A DNA stretch of 64,000 nucleotides, taken from assembly GCA_965226825.1 (NCBI GenBank), contig CBDDED010000003.1:1674001-1738000 (forward strand), written 5' to 3'. The notes under the pieces were generated by a model, which did not search any database, had not been told where the DNA came from, and worked only from the letters and a program-made list of their open reading frames with translations. The DNA is from Io17-Chloro-G2 sp965226825. Lineage in GTDB: Bacteria > Chloroflexota > Dehalococcoidia > Lucifugimonadales > UBA3495. Shown one piece after another: positions 32,392-40,824 of this stretch (position 1 is the stretch's first letter; each line of letters starts with the position of its first letter). Made by a program: the position numbers and the translations under genes.

Positions 32392-34619
32392 TCCACCTAT
32401 TGCAACGACTCGCAAGAAGCCGCTTTCGCATTTCATCCCAGCTTTACGCCGCCATCGGCGGGGCCGTGGTGCTCACGATTGCGGCCAGTATCGTTGGGTG
32501 GTTTTCCTTCGACCGGGTAGGTGACGCCCAGAACCGGATCAATGAAGAAACGATACCGGAAATCGCAGCGGCATTCGGGGTTGCCCGGCATGCCGGCGCT
32601 CTGGTGGCCGCAGGACCCGGCGTGACCGCGGCGGCGACGCCGGAGGATTTTGCGATCGTTTCCACTTCTATCGACGAATCGCACGCAGAGTTCGAGGAGC
32701 AGTTGAAGGCGCTCGAACAGACTCGCGGCGACGATGTGCGGTTCCAGGTCATTCGCTCCCATGCCGACTCCCTCATCAATAACATTGGGGATATTACCGA
32801 GGACAAAATTGAGCTATTCGAGCTGAGCCGGAGGAGCGAGGCCACCCGGGCCGAGCTCGAGGAAGTGCGCAACTGCCTGGACCGCGTCGTGGTCTCCGGA
32901 CTGGACAACCAACTGTTTTACACCGTGACCGGCTACCGCGAGCTTGGCGAGCCTCCGGCGCCTCGGTCCGAGCACTTTTCCGAGGCCGAGTTTGGCCGTT
33001 ACCGTTATCTGTCCGACATGCAGGTCGACGGCAACATCGCCACCCAGTTGATGGCCAGCGCTTTCAGCCTCTCGGATCCATCGGGAATCGAGCCGCTCCG
33101 AGAACGATTTGAGGCCGCCAAAGGACGCATCGAGCGCAGCCTCACCGCTGTGGAAAACACACCCATGAGCGCAGAAGCCACGGGCCAGCTCTCCGAACTT
33201 TGCACCACGTTGCTTACTGTCGAAGACGCACCCCCTGCTACCGAAGAAGCGCAGATCTACCACAGGCTATTCGGGATACTGTTCGAGTTGGCGCTGGGTG
33301 AGGACACCGGATTCAACCTGCTTGACCAGGAACTTAGGTTGGTCCAACGTCAACGGGTGCTTCTGGATCTCAACCGGGACTTTGCGTCCGCCCTGGGCGT
33401 CGAGGTGGATAACCTGGTTGCCTCGGCCCAAGCCGGCGCACAGCAGGCCACCGATTCATCGGCCCAGGCCATCTTCACCGGACGCACCCTGCTGCTGGGT
33501 ATTAGCGCCATCAGCATCGGCGGGGCGCTGTTGATCGCCTTCCTATTCGTCGGCAGGGTGATTCTGACTCGCCTCCAACTGCTCTCCGGTTGGATGCGCC
33601 GGATGGCCGGCGGAGACCTGGAATCCCAGGTTGAAATCGGCGGCCGCGACGAAATCGCGGACATGGCCGCAGCTCTGGAGGTCTTTCGCCAGCACGCGCT
33701 GGAGGTGCAACGGTTGAATCTGGTCGAAAAGATGGCCGAGGAGCTGCAAGATAAGAACGACGAGTTAGAGACTGTCCTGGCAGACCTGCGCCGTGCTCAA
33801 GATCAGATTGTCATGCGGGAAAAGCTGGCGGCTCTGGGTGAACTCACCGCCGGCGTGGCCCACGAGATCAGGAACCCTCTGAATTTCGTGAAGAACTTCT
33901 CCGAGGCTTCCGAGGATTTGCTGGCCGAGTTGAAGGAAACTCTGGCCGAAAGCGCGGACAAGCTCAGTGAGGAACAGCAAGCCCTGGTGGATGATATCTC
34001 AGGAGAACTCGAGGGCAACATGGAGCGGATCCGTAGCCACGGGGAAAGGGCCGACCGCATTGTCCGCGACATGCTGATGATGGGCAGCGGTTCGGGGGTA
34101 CAACAACCTACAGACCTGAACCGCCTGATCGACCAGAACGCGCGCCTCGCGTTCCATAGCGCCCGCGCCCTTAACTCCAACTTTCAGTTGGAAATCCAAC
34201 AGGACCTGGACCCTGAGGTGGGCGAGGTCTCCGTGGTGCCCCAGGATCTGGGCCGCGTTTTCCTGAACATGGTGGCTAACGCCTGCGACGCCACCGCCGA
34301 GAAACGGCTCGCGGCTAGGGACGACGCTTCATACCAACCCACGGTCTGGCTAACTACCCGCCGCGGGGAGGACGAAATAACGATTAGCATCAAAGACAAC
34401 GGGAGCGGCATGCCCCCGGAGGTCATCGAGAAGATCTTCAACCCGTTCTTTACCACCAAGCCAACCGACAAAGGCACGGGGTTGGGCCTCTCGATCTCCA
34501 ACGACATCATTCGCCATCATGGCGGCGCTATCCGAGTCGAATCCCAACCCGATGAGTTCACCGAGATGGTTATCCAGATACCCAGCGAGCCCGTGATGTC
34601 CGTAAACGGCGATGCGTAA
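32388..34619 (+). CDS. Membrane sensor histidine kinase with HAMP domain
   Basis: 743 residues: TM1 around 20-42, a ~320-residue extracytoplasmic helical region, TM2 around 363-388, HAMP (RMAGGDLESQVEIGGRDEIADM), then a coiled coil. The HisKA domain has phospho-acceptor His492 in VAHEIRNPLN. The HATPase_c domain has N (LNMVANACDA), G1 (DNGSGMP) and G2 (GTGLGLSISN) boxes. The start overlaps the binding-protein stop by 4 bp. No response regulator is encoded beside it. Beyond the TAA the same frame reads as an acidic low-complexity tail up to a second stop at 34653, so an ancestral tail may have been lost. Confidence 0.9.
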   Translation: MIHLLQRLARSRFRISSQLYAAIGGAVVLTIAASIVGWFSFDRVGDAQNRINEETIPEIAAAFGVARHAGALVAAGPGVTAAATPEDFAIVSTSIDESHAEFEEQLKALEQTRGDDVRFQVIRSHADSLINNIGDITEDKIELFELSRRSEATRAELEEVRNCLDRVVVSGLDNQLFYTVTGYRELGEPPAPRSEHFSEAEFGRYRYLSDMQVDGNIATQLMASAFSLSDPSGIEPLRERFEAAKGRIERSLTAVENTPMSAEATGQLSELCTTLLTVEDAPPATEEAQIYHRLFGILFELALGEDTGFNLLDQELRLVQRQRVLLDLNRDFASALGVEVDNLVASAQAGAQQATDSSAQAIFTGRTLLLGISAISIGGALLIAFLFVGRVILTRLQLLSGWMRRMAGGDLESQVEIGGRDEIADMAAALEVFRQHALEVQRLNLVEKMAEELQDKNDELETVLADLRRAQDQIVMREKLAALGELTAGVAHEIRNPLNFVKNFSEASEDLLAELKETLAESADKLSEEQQALVDDISGELEGNMERIRSHGERADRIVRDMLMMGSGSGVQQPTDLNRLIDQNARLAFHSARALNSNFQLEIQQDLDPEVGEVSVVPQDLGRVFLNMVANACDATAEKRLAARDDASYQPTVWLTTRRGEDEITISIKDNGSGMPPEVIEKIFNPFFTTKPTDKGTGLGLSISNDIIRHHGGAIRVESQPDEFTEMVIQIPSEPVMSVNGDA

Positions 34620-34690
34620 CAGGCGGAGGCGGAGGAGCCGGCAGACGCTTCTTAGCCCGAACTCCAAGACCAGGAAGTTGCACCGGAAGC

Positions 34691-34721
34691 CTTCGAACCG
34701 GAAGCCTTCGAAGTAGGAGCC
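34691..34721. repeat. 15-bp tandem repeat downstream of the histidine kinase
   Basis: CCGGAAGCCTTCGAA appears twice in succession (from about 34683 to 34712) in the convergent gap between the kinase and the DUF502 gene. In the kinase frame it would encode the repeating peptide PEAFE. Confidence 0.6.
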
Positions 34722-34728
34722 GCCGGGA

Positions 34729-35469
34729 CTACTTTGGGTCAATCGAAAACCGGTCGATGAACTCCCCGTCGGCGCGGACGCGGGGGAACCGGGCCATCGA
34801 CACCGATTCCGGCAGCACGATGCCGCCCGAGAAAACCACCTTCATGGCGTCCTCCACCGTTAGGTCGGTCTCCATCAGGTCGTCTTCCATGACGAACGCC
34901 AGGTTTCCCGACGTGGGATTGGGGACGGTGGGGATGTAAACGACCGCCAATGATTGTGGTTCGTTCTCATCCATGGCGTCCTTCCTTTCCCGGTGGGCTC
35001 GGCCCGTCACGAAGCCCAAAGCAATCATCCCCTCCCTCGGCCATTCGAGGAACACTACTCGGGTGAACCGGAACTGGCCACTCACAGAAGTGGTCGCCTG
35101 GTGCGTAACGCCATAAATGGTTTTTACTATAGGGACCCGGTGCAGAACATCATGCTTCCGGTCCATAATAATCTTACCGATTCTCGTGGAGACCCCCAGT
35201 CCAACCAGGTAGAAAATGACGACCGCAGCTACAACGCCGATACCCGGGAAGTCCCAAGGCTTTTCGGACACGAAGGCCATGGGTCTAACGAATTGGTCGG
35301 CCCACCCGATGACAAACCAGATAACAATTGCCGAAACCAACAATGGCACCAGTTCCATGAACCCGCCCAAGGCCTTGCCCTGAACGTGGCCTCCAATCCG
35401 CTGCAGAAAGTTGACCCCGGAGTCTTCCGGGGCGTTTGATTTAGATCTCCGGACATTCTCGTCCACCAT
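34729..35469 (-). CDS. DUF502 family membrane protein
   Basis: The protein has two transmembrane segments, LVPLLVSAIVIWFVIGWAD and GIGVVAAVVIFYLVGLGVST. The DUF502 hallmark VPIVKTIYGVTHQ follows, then a soluble beta-rich domain (VVFLEWPREGMIALGFVTG; VYIPTVPNPTSGNLAFV). It resembles plant COV-like proteins; the biochemical role is unknown. The ATG at 35469 is preferred to a TTG at 35505, though its ribosome site (CGGGA) is weak. Confidence 0.83.
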   Translation of the reverse strand: MVDENVRRSKSNAPEDSGVNFLQRIGGHVQGKALGGFMELVPLLVSAIVIWFVIGWADQFVRPMAFVSEKPWDFPGIGVVAAVVIFYLVGLGVSTRIGKIIMDRKHDVLHRVPIVKTIYGVTHQATTSVSGQFRFTRVVFLEWPREGMIALGFVTGRAHRERKDAMDENEPQSLAVVYIPTVPNPTSGNLAFVMEDDLMETDLTVEDAMKVVFSGGIVLPESVSMARFPRVRADGEFIDRFSIDPK

Positions 35470-35977
35470 TGACACATTCCCGAAAAAATTCTGATTTTGG
35501 GTCAATTAGTCCGACTGAATTATTGGTGACCTGAAAGGATGGGCCCCACTCTTTCGCCGAAAGGCGGGGGCCGGGGTGCAAGCGACGATAGCCCTGTGCT
35601 CCCCTGACCGGCGCCATCCAACCGTCGGCTGCCCGGCGGTCGCACATCGGCCGGACAATTGGGTCAACCGCTACGCTTACGATACTCCAAAATCGAAGGG
35701 GAAACATCAGCCAGAGTTCCAAATTTCACAGGGTTTGAGTTGCCCCGGATGAAAGTAGGCCAAGAATCGATCTTGCGGATCACGCAATCAAGGATGCATA
35801 CCTGCTGTTGGTATCAGAAGGTGAGGAAAAGGAGGTGCCGCGTTGCTTGCTTTTCCTATTCACGTTCTCGATAATATAAATAGAGAAACGGAAATGGAGG
35901 GAGGTAACCAGCGGCGACTGCCATGAGGTCGCCGAATGGTAACCATCCAAAAATCCCAAGGTAAAGGAGGCCTGACA
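35470..35977. other. Intergenic region between DUF502 and YtxH genes
   Basis: About 500 bp between divergent genes with no convincing gene. It must contain both promoters. A small CTTTCG/CGAAAG palindrome lies near 35550-35565. AT-rich DNA near 35865-35895 (ATAATATAAATAG) may hold the ytxH-type promoter. Confidence 0.45.
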
Positions 35978-36220
35978 ATGTCATCTGACACCAAGTTGAT
36001 CACTGGATTCATCGCCGGAGCGCTCGTTGGAGTTGCCGCCGCACTTCTCCTGGCGCCGGCCCCGGGCAGCGAGACCCGCGCTGTAGTGGTATCCAGGGCG
36101 GGTGAACTCCGACGCCGGGCGGCCGAACTGGCGCAACGGGCAGGAAACCTTCGTAACCGGGCCGACGCCTCCGAAGAGGAGAATGCGGAGTCTGACGGCG
36201 AACTCTCCCGCTCCAGCTAA
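35978..36220 (+). CDS. YtxH domain-containing small protein
   Basis: 80 residues. The single hydrophobic helix GFIAGALVGVAAALLLAPAPG followed by SETR is the YtxH signature, and the rest is a charged Arg/Glu-rich amphipathic helix. GGAGG stands 8 bases before the ATG at 35978; a GTG/ATG further up (35936) would add residues without family match. Such proteins are linked to envelope stress. A strong terminator follows about 85 bp after the stop. Confidence 0.8.
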   Translation: MSSDTKLITGFIAGALVGVAAALLLAPAPGSETRAVVVSRAGELRRRAAELAQRAGNLRNRADASEEENAESDGELSRSS

Positions 36221-36303
36221 TCGGAAAACGCCCCGGCCCAACCCGGGGTGACGCCCCCGGTTCCCGGATCACATAAGATGCTGGGAAGGCGGCCCATAGC
36301 ACA

Positions 36304-36342
36304 ACAGTGGCCGAACGACTTTCACAGTCGTTCGGCCACTGT
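36304..36342 (+). terminator. Strong intrinsic terminator after the YtxH gene
   Basis: A perfect 17-bp stem (36304-36320 with 36326-36342) and a 5-nt loop, followed by TTGTC. It isolates the upstream gene from the methylamine island. Confidence 0.85.
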
Positions 36343-36481
36343 TTGTCGTCCGCGATCCCGGGCGCCACTTGATTCCTGCAGCCAAATGCCCGCGCCAAAT
36401 TCAGTGTGTCAGTCAGCTACATCTGCGTATGCACCGCTTCGCTCTGGGCAAGCAGGAAACGGCAACGCTAACGAAGTTACC

Positions 36482-36502
36482 ATGGAAATAGGCCATTTTC
36501 AT
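36482..36502 (+). repeat. Short dispersed repeat, copy 3
   Basis: Exact match to the 21-bp repeat at 6334-6354, here without an accompanying inverted-repeat element. The surrounding 36343-36690 has no gene that I can support. Confidence 0.65.
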
Positions 36503-36693
36503 AATGATTACGGGGGAGGGGCGGTCATCAAATCCGAAACCTTACCCAGTCCTTCCGGGCAGTTTCCCCTCTGAGTAGCAAAGGGGCGATGTCGAGAGTT
36601 GCAGTCGACCATTGTATTGGATTCTGCACTTCGCGGGAGATGCCCAGTGACGGCGTCCTGAATGTGATTGCCATGCCGCATCCCACGCTCCGC

Positions 36694-36723
36694 TTGACGC
36701 AGTCCGTGGCCCTTGGCTACACT
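36694..36723 (+). promoter_or_regulatory. Candidate promoter of the glxBCD (N-methylglutamate synthase-like) operon
   Basis: TTGACG (36694-36699), an 18-bp spacer and TACACT (36718-36723), giving a leader of about 65 nt before the glxB ATG. It is the only good match in the 450-bp gap after the terminator. Confidence 0.5.
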
Positions 36724-36793
36724 CTCGCTATTCCAACCGGTTAGCCGCTTTTGCTAGAGGCGGACCCGGCGACGTTTTGGGACACTCTCCATC

Positions 36794-37726
36794 ATGTGTG
36801 GCGTTAGCGGCATACTTCATAAGAGAATTTCCTCCGGACACGGGCTTGCGCCGGTGGGGGATCAACTCATCCGTATGCTGGAGCCCCTCACCCACCGGGG
36901 TCGGGATTCCAGCGGAGTAACCATTGTCGGCGAGCAGCCGGAGGGCGATCTGGTGGTCCGCATTTGGACCGACAGCGCCGGCGAGGCGGGCGACGCGCTG
37001 GCCCGCGCCGAGGACACCGTGCGCCGCATTGGCGGAGTTGTGTGCTCCAGCCGGCGTACCGGGCAGTTTCTGCGCTTGGTGGTCAACTACGAGGGCGAGA
37101 CTGCTGAGTTGGCTGCCGCGTTGTTGGACACCGCCGGCGTCGCCCTGCACAGCATCGGCCGCGCCTCCGAGGTCATCAAGGACGTTGGCACGCCCGTAGA
37201 CATGGACCAGCGGCACGCCATTGGCGCAATTCGCGGCACCCACGGCATCGGCCACGTGCGGATGGCCACTGAAAGCCGCGTCGACGTCAACCACGCCCAT
37301 CCTTTTTGGGCCTACCCGTTCCCCGACGTCTCGGTGGTGCACAACGGGCAGTTGACCAACTATCACAAGCTGCGCCGTAGCTATGAAGACCGGGGCCACC
37401 ACTTCCAGACCGGCAACGACTCGGAGCTCATCGCGGTCTACCTGGCCGACAAGTTGGCCCAGGGCGAGGGACTGAACGACGCTCTTCGCGCCTCTCTAGG
37501 CGACCTGGACGGCACGTTTACCTACCTGGTGGCCACCCGCGAAGGCATTGGCTATGCCAAGGACGAGTGGTCGGCCAAACCCCTGGTGACCATGGAAACA
37601 GACGACGTCATAGCGATCGCATCCGAGGAAATTGCCCTGCGCGGCGTCCTGACTCCGGAGATAGCCGGGCAGGAGATTGACCGGGTGGAGCCTCAAAAAA
37701 GCGAGGTTATGACCTGGTTAATCTAG
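36794..37726 (+). CDS. glxB: GlxB-type class II glutamine amidotransferase (N-methylglutamate synthase subunit A-like)
   Basis: Class II (Ntn) amidotransferase. The catalytic Cys2 is exposed after Met removal (MCGVSGIL), followed by LTHRGRDSSG, GHVRMATESRVDVNHAHPFW, VVHNGQLTNY and TGNDSELIAVYLAD. The 310-residue length matches GlxB/MgsA, a free-standing equivalent of the GltB N-terminal domain. With glxC, glxD, a GlnT-type synthetase and sarcosine-oxidase-like genes downstream, it most likely takes the methylamine group from gamma-glutamylmethylamide. The 3' end contains an A6 run (37695-37700) and overlaps the -1 frame that encodes the GlxC N-terminus. Confidence 0.88.
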   Translation: MCGVSGILHKRISSGHGLAPVGDQLIRMLEPLTHRGRDSSGVTIVGEQPEGDLVVRIWTDSAGEAGDALARAEDTVRRIGGVVCSSRRTGQFLRLVVNYEGETAELAAALLDTAGVALHSIGRASEVIKDVGTPVDMDQRHAIGAIRGTHGIGHVRMATESRVDVNHAHPFWAYPFPDVSVVHNGQLTNYHKLRRSYEDRGHHFQTGNDSELIAVYLADKLAQGEGLNDALRASLGDLDGTFTYLVATREGIGYAKDEWSAKPLVTMETDDVIAIASEEIALRGVLTPEIAGQEIDRVEPQKSEVMTWLI

Positions 37727-38397
37727 ACGCCGCGGGACTGGACACCAGGGAGTTCAATTCCCAACTCAAACGGCTGTCCGTACCGGGCAGCGAAATAACC
37801 GTCCTCAACCCTAACGCCCGTCACAACCTGGCGGTGGGCATCCTCCAGAAATGTTCCATCCGCTTCGCCGGCAGCGTCGGCTACTTTGCCGCCAGCCTGC
37901 AGGACGGACCGGAAGTGGTTATAGAGGGCAACGCGGGCTGGGCCGTCGGCGATAATATGATGAGCGGCAAGATAACCGTGGCTCGGGACGCCGGGGCGTC
38001 GGCCGGCTCAACGATGCGCGGCGGCGAGTTGTTCATTGGCGGCGACGCCGGGGCAAGGGCCGGCATTTCCATGAAGGGCGGCTCCCTCGTTATCGGCGGA
38101 AACGCCGGATTTCTTACCGGCTTTATGATGCAGAAGGGCCGGATCATCATCTGCGGCGACGCGGGCGAAGCGCTGGGCGACTCTATGTACGAGGGCGCAA
38201 TCTACGTGGCCGGCAGCATCGCCTCTTTGGGATCCGATACCCGCGTAGAAGAAATGAACGAAGACGAGCTCCTCGGCATCCTGGCCGCCCTGGAGGCTCG
38301 GGGAATCACGGACAAACGCAATTTCACCAAGGTGGTGTCGGCCAAACGGCTTTACCACTACGACTCGCTGGAACGACTGGAAAAATCGGCGCTCTAA
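37714..38397 (+). CDS. glxC: GlxC-type GXGXG-repeat protein (N-methylglutamate synthase subunit B-like)
   Basis: A beta-helix equal to the GltB C-terminal GXGXG domain: EGNAGWAVGDNMMSGKITVA, GGDAGARAGISMKGG, GGNAGFLTGFMMQKG and GDAGEALGDSMYEG. Conserved sequence (VPGSEITVLNPNARHNLAVG) runs well upstream of the first conventional start, a GTG at 37834. Between the in-frame TGA at 37678 and that GTG there is no ATG, GTG or TTG. Translation may begin at CTG 37714, which has a GCGAGG box before it, or by -1 slippage from glxB at the A6 run. I have placed the start at the CTG. The partner proteins are GlxB and GlxD. Confidence 0.8.
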   Translation: MVNLDAAGLDTREFNSQLKRLSVPGSEITVLNPNARHNLAVGILQKCSIRFAGSVGYFAASLQDGPEVVIEGNAGWAVGDNMMSGKITVARDAGASAGSTMRGGELFIGGDAGARAGISMKGGSLVIGGNAGFLTGFMMQKGRIIICGDAGEALGDSMYEGAIYVAGSIASLGSDTRVEEMNEDELLGILAALEARGITDKRNFTKVVSAKRLYHYDSLERLEKSAL

Positions 38398-38508
38398 TTC
38401 GGCCCTCCAGATAAAATTGAGAGCTTCCAGGCCGATGCTTGGCCCGAATACATCGCTACAGATACTTAGTCATAATTGCCGGAGGAACGGCACAGGAGAC
38501 GAAATACC

Positions 38509-39810
38509 ATGGTGATGGGCAGCAGCCAGATCTGGTCTCCCTGGGTTATCGACGACATCCACGCCAAGGCAGAACTGGGCCGCTACCGCATACGCGGGTT
38601 CTCTTCCTTCCAGAAAGTCACCCACTTCGATGACCTCACGTTTCTCTCCACCGGCCTCACGCGTTTTCCGCTGGAGGGTTACAAAGAACGCTGCAACACG
38701 CGCACCGTCATCGGCGCCCGCCACGCCGAAAACCCGCTGGTCCTGGAGACTCCCGTCTACATCAGCGGCATGAGCTACGGCGCACTATCGGCAAACGCCA
38801 AGGTCGCGTTGGGTAAGGCCGCCGCCTTGGTCGGCTCGGCCAGCTGCACCGGCGACGGGGGGATGCTGCCGGGCGAACGGGCCGCTTCCGACAAGCTGAT
38901 TTACCAGGTGCTGCCCAGCCGTTACGGGTTCAACCCGCATCACCTGATGCAGGCCCAGGCCATCGAAATTGTGGTCGGGCAGGGGGCCAAGCCCGGCACC
39001 GGTGGGATGCTGATGGGCATCAAGGTACAGGACGACGTGGCAGAGATGCGCGACCTGCCGCTGGGCATCGATCAGCGCAGCCCCGCCCGGCATCCCGACT
39101 GGCTGGGCCCCGACGACTTGGCGTTAAAAATCGAGCAGCTGCGCGAGGCTACCGACTGGCGCGTTCCGGTGCACGTGAAGCTGGGGGCTTGCCGGGTGGA
39201 CGACGACGTGAAACTGGCGGCCAAGGCCGGGGCCGACGCGGTGGTCATCGACAGCATGATCGCCGGCACCGGAGCGGCGGCTGAGGCGTTGCTGGAACAC
39301 AGCGGCATCCCCACGGTGCCCGCCATCGTCATGGCCCGGGAGGCGTTGCGGGAGTTGGGGCTGTACGGAAAGGTCAGCCTGATCGCCTCCGGCGGTATCC
39401 GCAGCGGCGCCGACGCCGCCAAGGCGCTGGCCCTGGGCGCAGACGCGGTGGCTATCGGCCTCGGCGCGCTCATCGCCCTGAACTGCAACAAGGAAATCCC
39501 GGAGAGTAATTTCGAGCAGGAAGTAGGCGTTCCTGCGGGTTACTGCCGCTTCTGCCACACCGGAAAGTGCCCCGTTGGCATCGCCACCCAGGACCCGGAG
39601 CTGATGCAACGACTCGACCCCGACGAAGGCGCAGAACGGGTAGCCAACTTCATCAACTCCATGACTATGGAAATGACGCTGCTCACCCGCTCCCTGGGCA
39701 AGAGCGACGTGCACAGCCTGGAGCCGGAAGACCTGGCAGCCCTAACCTTGGAAGCCTCGGCCATGGCCCGGGTCCCCCTGGTGGGAACCAACAAGGTATT
39801 CGGCGCGTAG
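38509..39810 (+). CDS. glxD: GlxD-type FMN-binding glutamate synthase-like protein (N-methylglutamate synthase subunit C-like)
   Basis: The central TIM-barrel of GltB as a separate protein. It has PVYISGMSYGALSANAKVAL, SCTGDGGMLPGER, GQGAKPGTGGML and VIDSMIAGTGAA, then GGIRSGADAAKALALGADAV for FMN phosphate binding. CRFCHTGKCPVGIATQDP carries the cysteines for the [3Fe-4S] cluster. The ATG at 38509 has GGAG upstream; an earlier TTG at 38476 is not needed. It should transfer ammonia or methylamine from the amidotransferase onto 2-oxoglutarate. No GltD-type reductase lies nearby, so its electron donor is unknown. Confidence 0.88.
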   Translation: MVMGSSQIWSPWVIDDIHAKAELGRYRIRGFSSFQKVTHFDDLTFLSTGLTRFPLEGYKERCNTRTVIGARHAENPLVLETPVYISGMSYGALSANAKVALGKAAALVGSASCTGDGGMLPGERAASDKLIYQVLPSRYGFNPHHLMQAQAIEIVVGQGAKPGTGGMLMGIKVQDDVAEMRDLPLGIDQRSPARHPDWLGPDDLALKIEQLREATDWRVPVHVKLGACRVDDDVKLAAKAGADAVVIDSMIAGTGAAAEALLEHSGIPTVPAIVMAREALRELGLYGKVSLIASGGIRSGADAAKALALGADAVAIGLGALIALNCNKEIPESNFEQEVGVPAGYCRFCHTGKCPVGIATQDPELMQRLDPDEGAERVANFINSMTMEMTLLTRSLGKSDVHSLEPEDLAALTLEASAMARVPLVGTNKVFGA

Positions 39811-39848
39811 TAGGTTTCGCCGAGGTGGGCGAGGCATGAGAGAGGCGT

Positions 39849-40754
39849 ATGGACGTTGAACTTGACCGGTACCGGGGGGCGCTTCTCGGCCTAGCCGCCG
39901 GAGACGCCCTGGGTACGACCATTGAGTTTTGTCCGCCCGGAACGTTTGAACCGGTGACCGAAATAGTGGGCGGTGGCCCTTTCAACCTGCGGGCGGGACA
40001 GTGGACTGACGACACGTCGATGGCCCTTTGCCTGGCCGAGAGCCTCATCGAGCGCCGGGGGTTCGACCCGGTAGACCAACTGCAAAGGTACGTGGACTGG
40101 TGGCGGAACGGGCATCTCAGCTCTATTGGACGCTGTTTCGACATCGGAAATACTACAATATCAGCCCTGTTCGCGTTTGAGAGAAGTGGCCGACCGTCCG
40201 GTCGGACCGCGCCCGACAGCGCGGGCAACGGGTCGATTATGCGACTGGCGCCCATACCCATGTTCTTTGCCAACAATATGGATGCCGCAGTGGAATTTGG
40301 CGCACAGAGTTCGGCCACCACTCATGCCGCCAGCGAGGCTACCGGGGCCTGCCGCTATATGTCTGCCTTGATTGTCCGCGCCTTGCTGGGCGCCTCCAAG
40401 GAGGAAATCCTGTCTCTCCGGTTGCCGGACGAATTGCCCGGTGGGATAGCAAGGGTGGCGAACGGTTCGTTCAAGACGGCTCATCCGCCGGAAATCAAGG
40501 GTTCGGGCTATGTTGTTGACTCGCTGGAAGCCGCATTGTGGGCCTTCAACAACAGCGACAACTTCGCCGACGGAGCGCGCCTGGCTGTGAATCTTGGAGA
40601 CGACGCCGACACCACCGGCGCGGTGTACGGGCAAATTGCCGGGGCCTTCTACGGAACGGCCGGAATACCGGAACGCTGGATAGACATCCTGGCGGAGAAA
40701 GACCTGATTATCTCCTTCGCCACGCAGCTACACGAATTGAGACCGGCGTCATAA
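39849..40754 (+). CDS. ADP-ribosylglycohydrolase (DraG/ARH family)
   Basis: The all-helical dimagnesium hydrolase fold removes ADP-ribose from proteins or small molecules. YRGALLGLAAGDALG is the family opening, WTDDTSMALCLAE the first metal site, GNGSIMRLAPIPMF the middle motif, and VNLGDDADTTGAVYGQIAGA the second metal site. At 301 residues it is full length. In diazotrophs DraG reverses ADP-ribosylation of nitrogenase reductase. No nitrogenase or DraT is visible here, and the gene lies between glxD and the GlnT-type synthetase. A target in this amine-nitrogen pathway is a testable inference. Confidence 0.9.
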   Translation: MDVELDRYRGALLGLAAGDALGTTIEFCPPGTFEPVTEIVGGGPFNLRAGQWTDDTSMALCLAESLIERRGFDPVDQLQRYVDWWRNGHLSSIGRCFDIGNTTISALFAFERSGRPSGRTAPDSAGNGSIMRLAPIPMFFANNMDAAVEFGAQSSATTHAASEATGACRYMSALIVRALLGASKEEILSLRLPDELPGGIARVANGSFKTAHPPEIKGSGYVVDSLEAALWAFNNSDNFADGARLAVNLGDDADTTGAVYGQIAGAFYGTAGIPERWIDILAEKDLIISFATQLHELRPAS

Positions 40755-40824
40755 GCTCCCGGACCGGCGCATTTGACGCCGTCCCGCAACTGCTCCGGAC
40801 ATACCCGCCTAAGGAGTACACGGC

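Noticed and set aside
36248..36574. 108-codon open frame downstream of the YtxH gene
   Set aside because: Spans the terminator hairpin and the dispersed repeat; no start signal.
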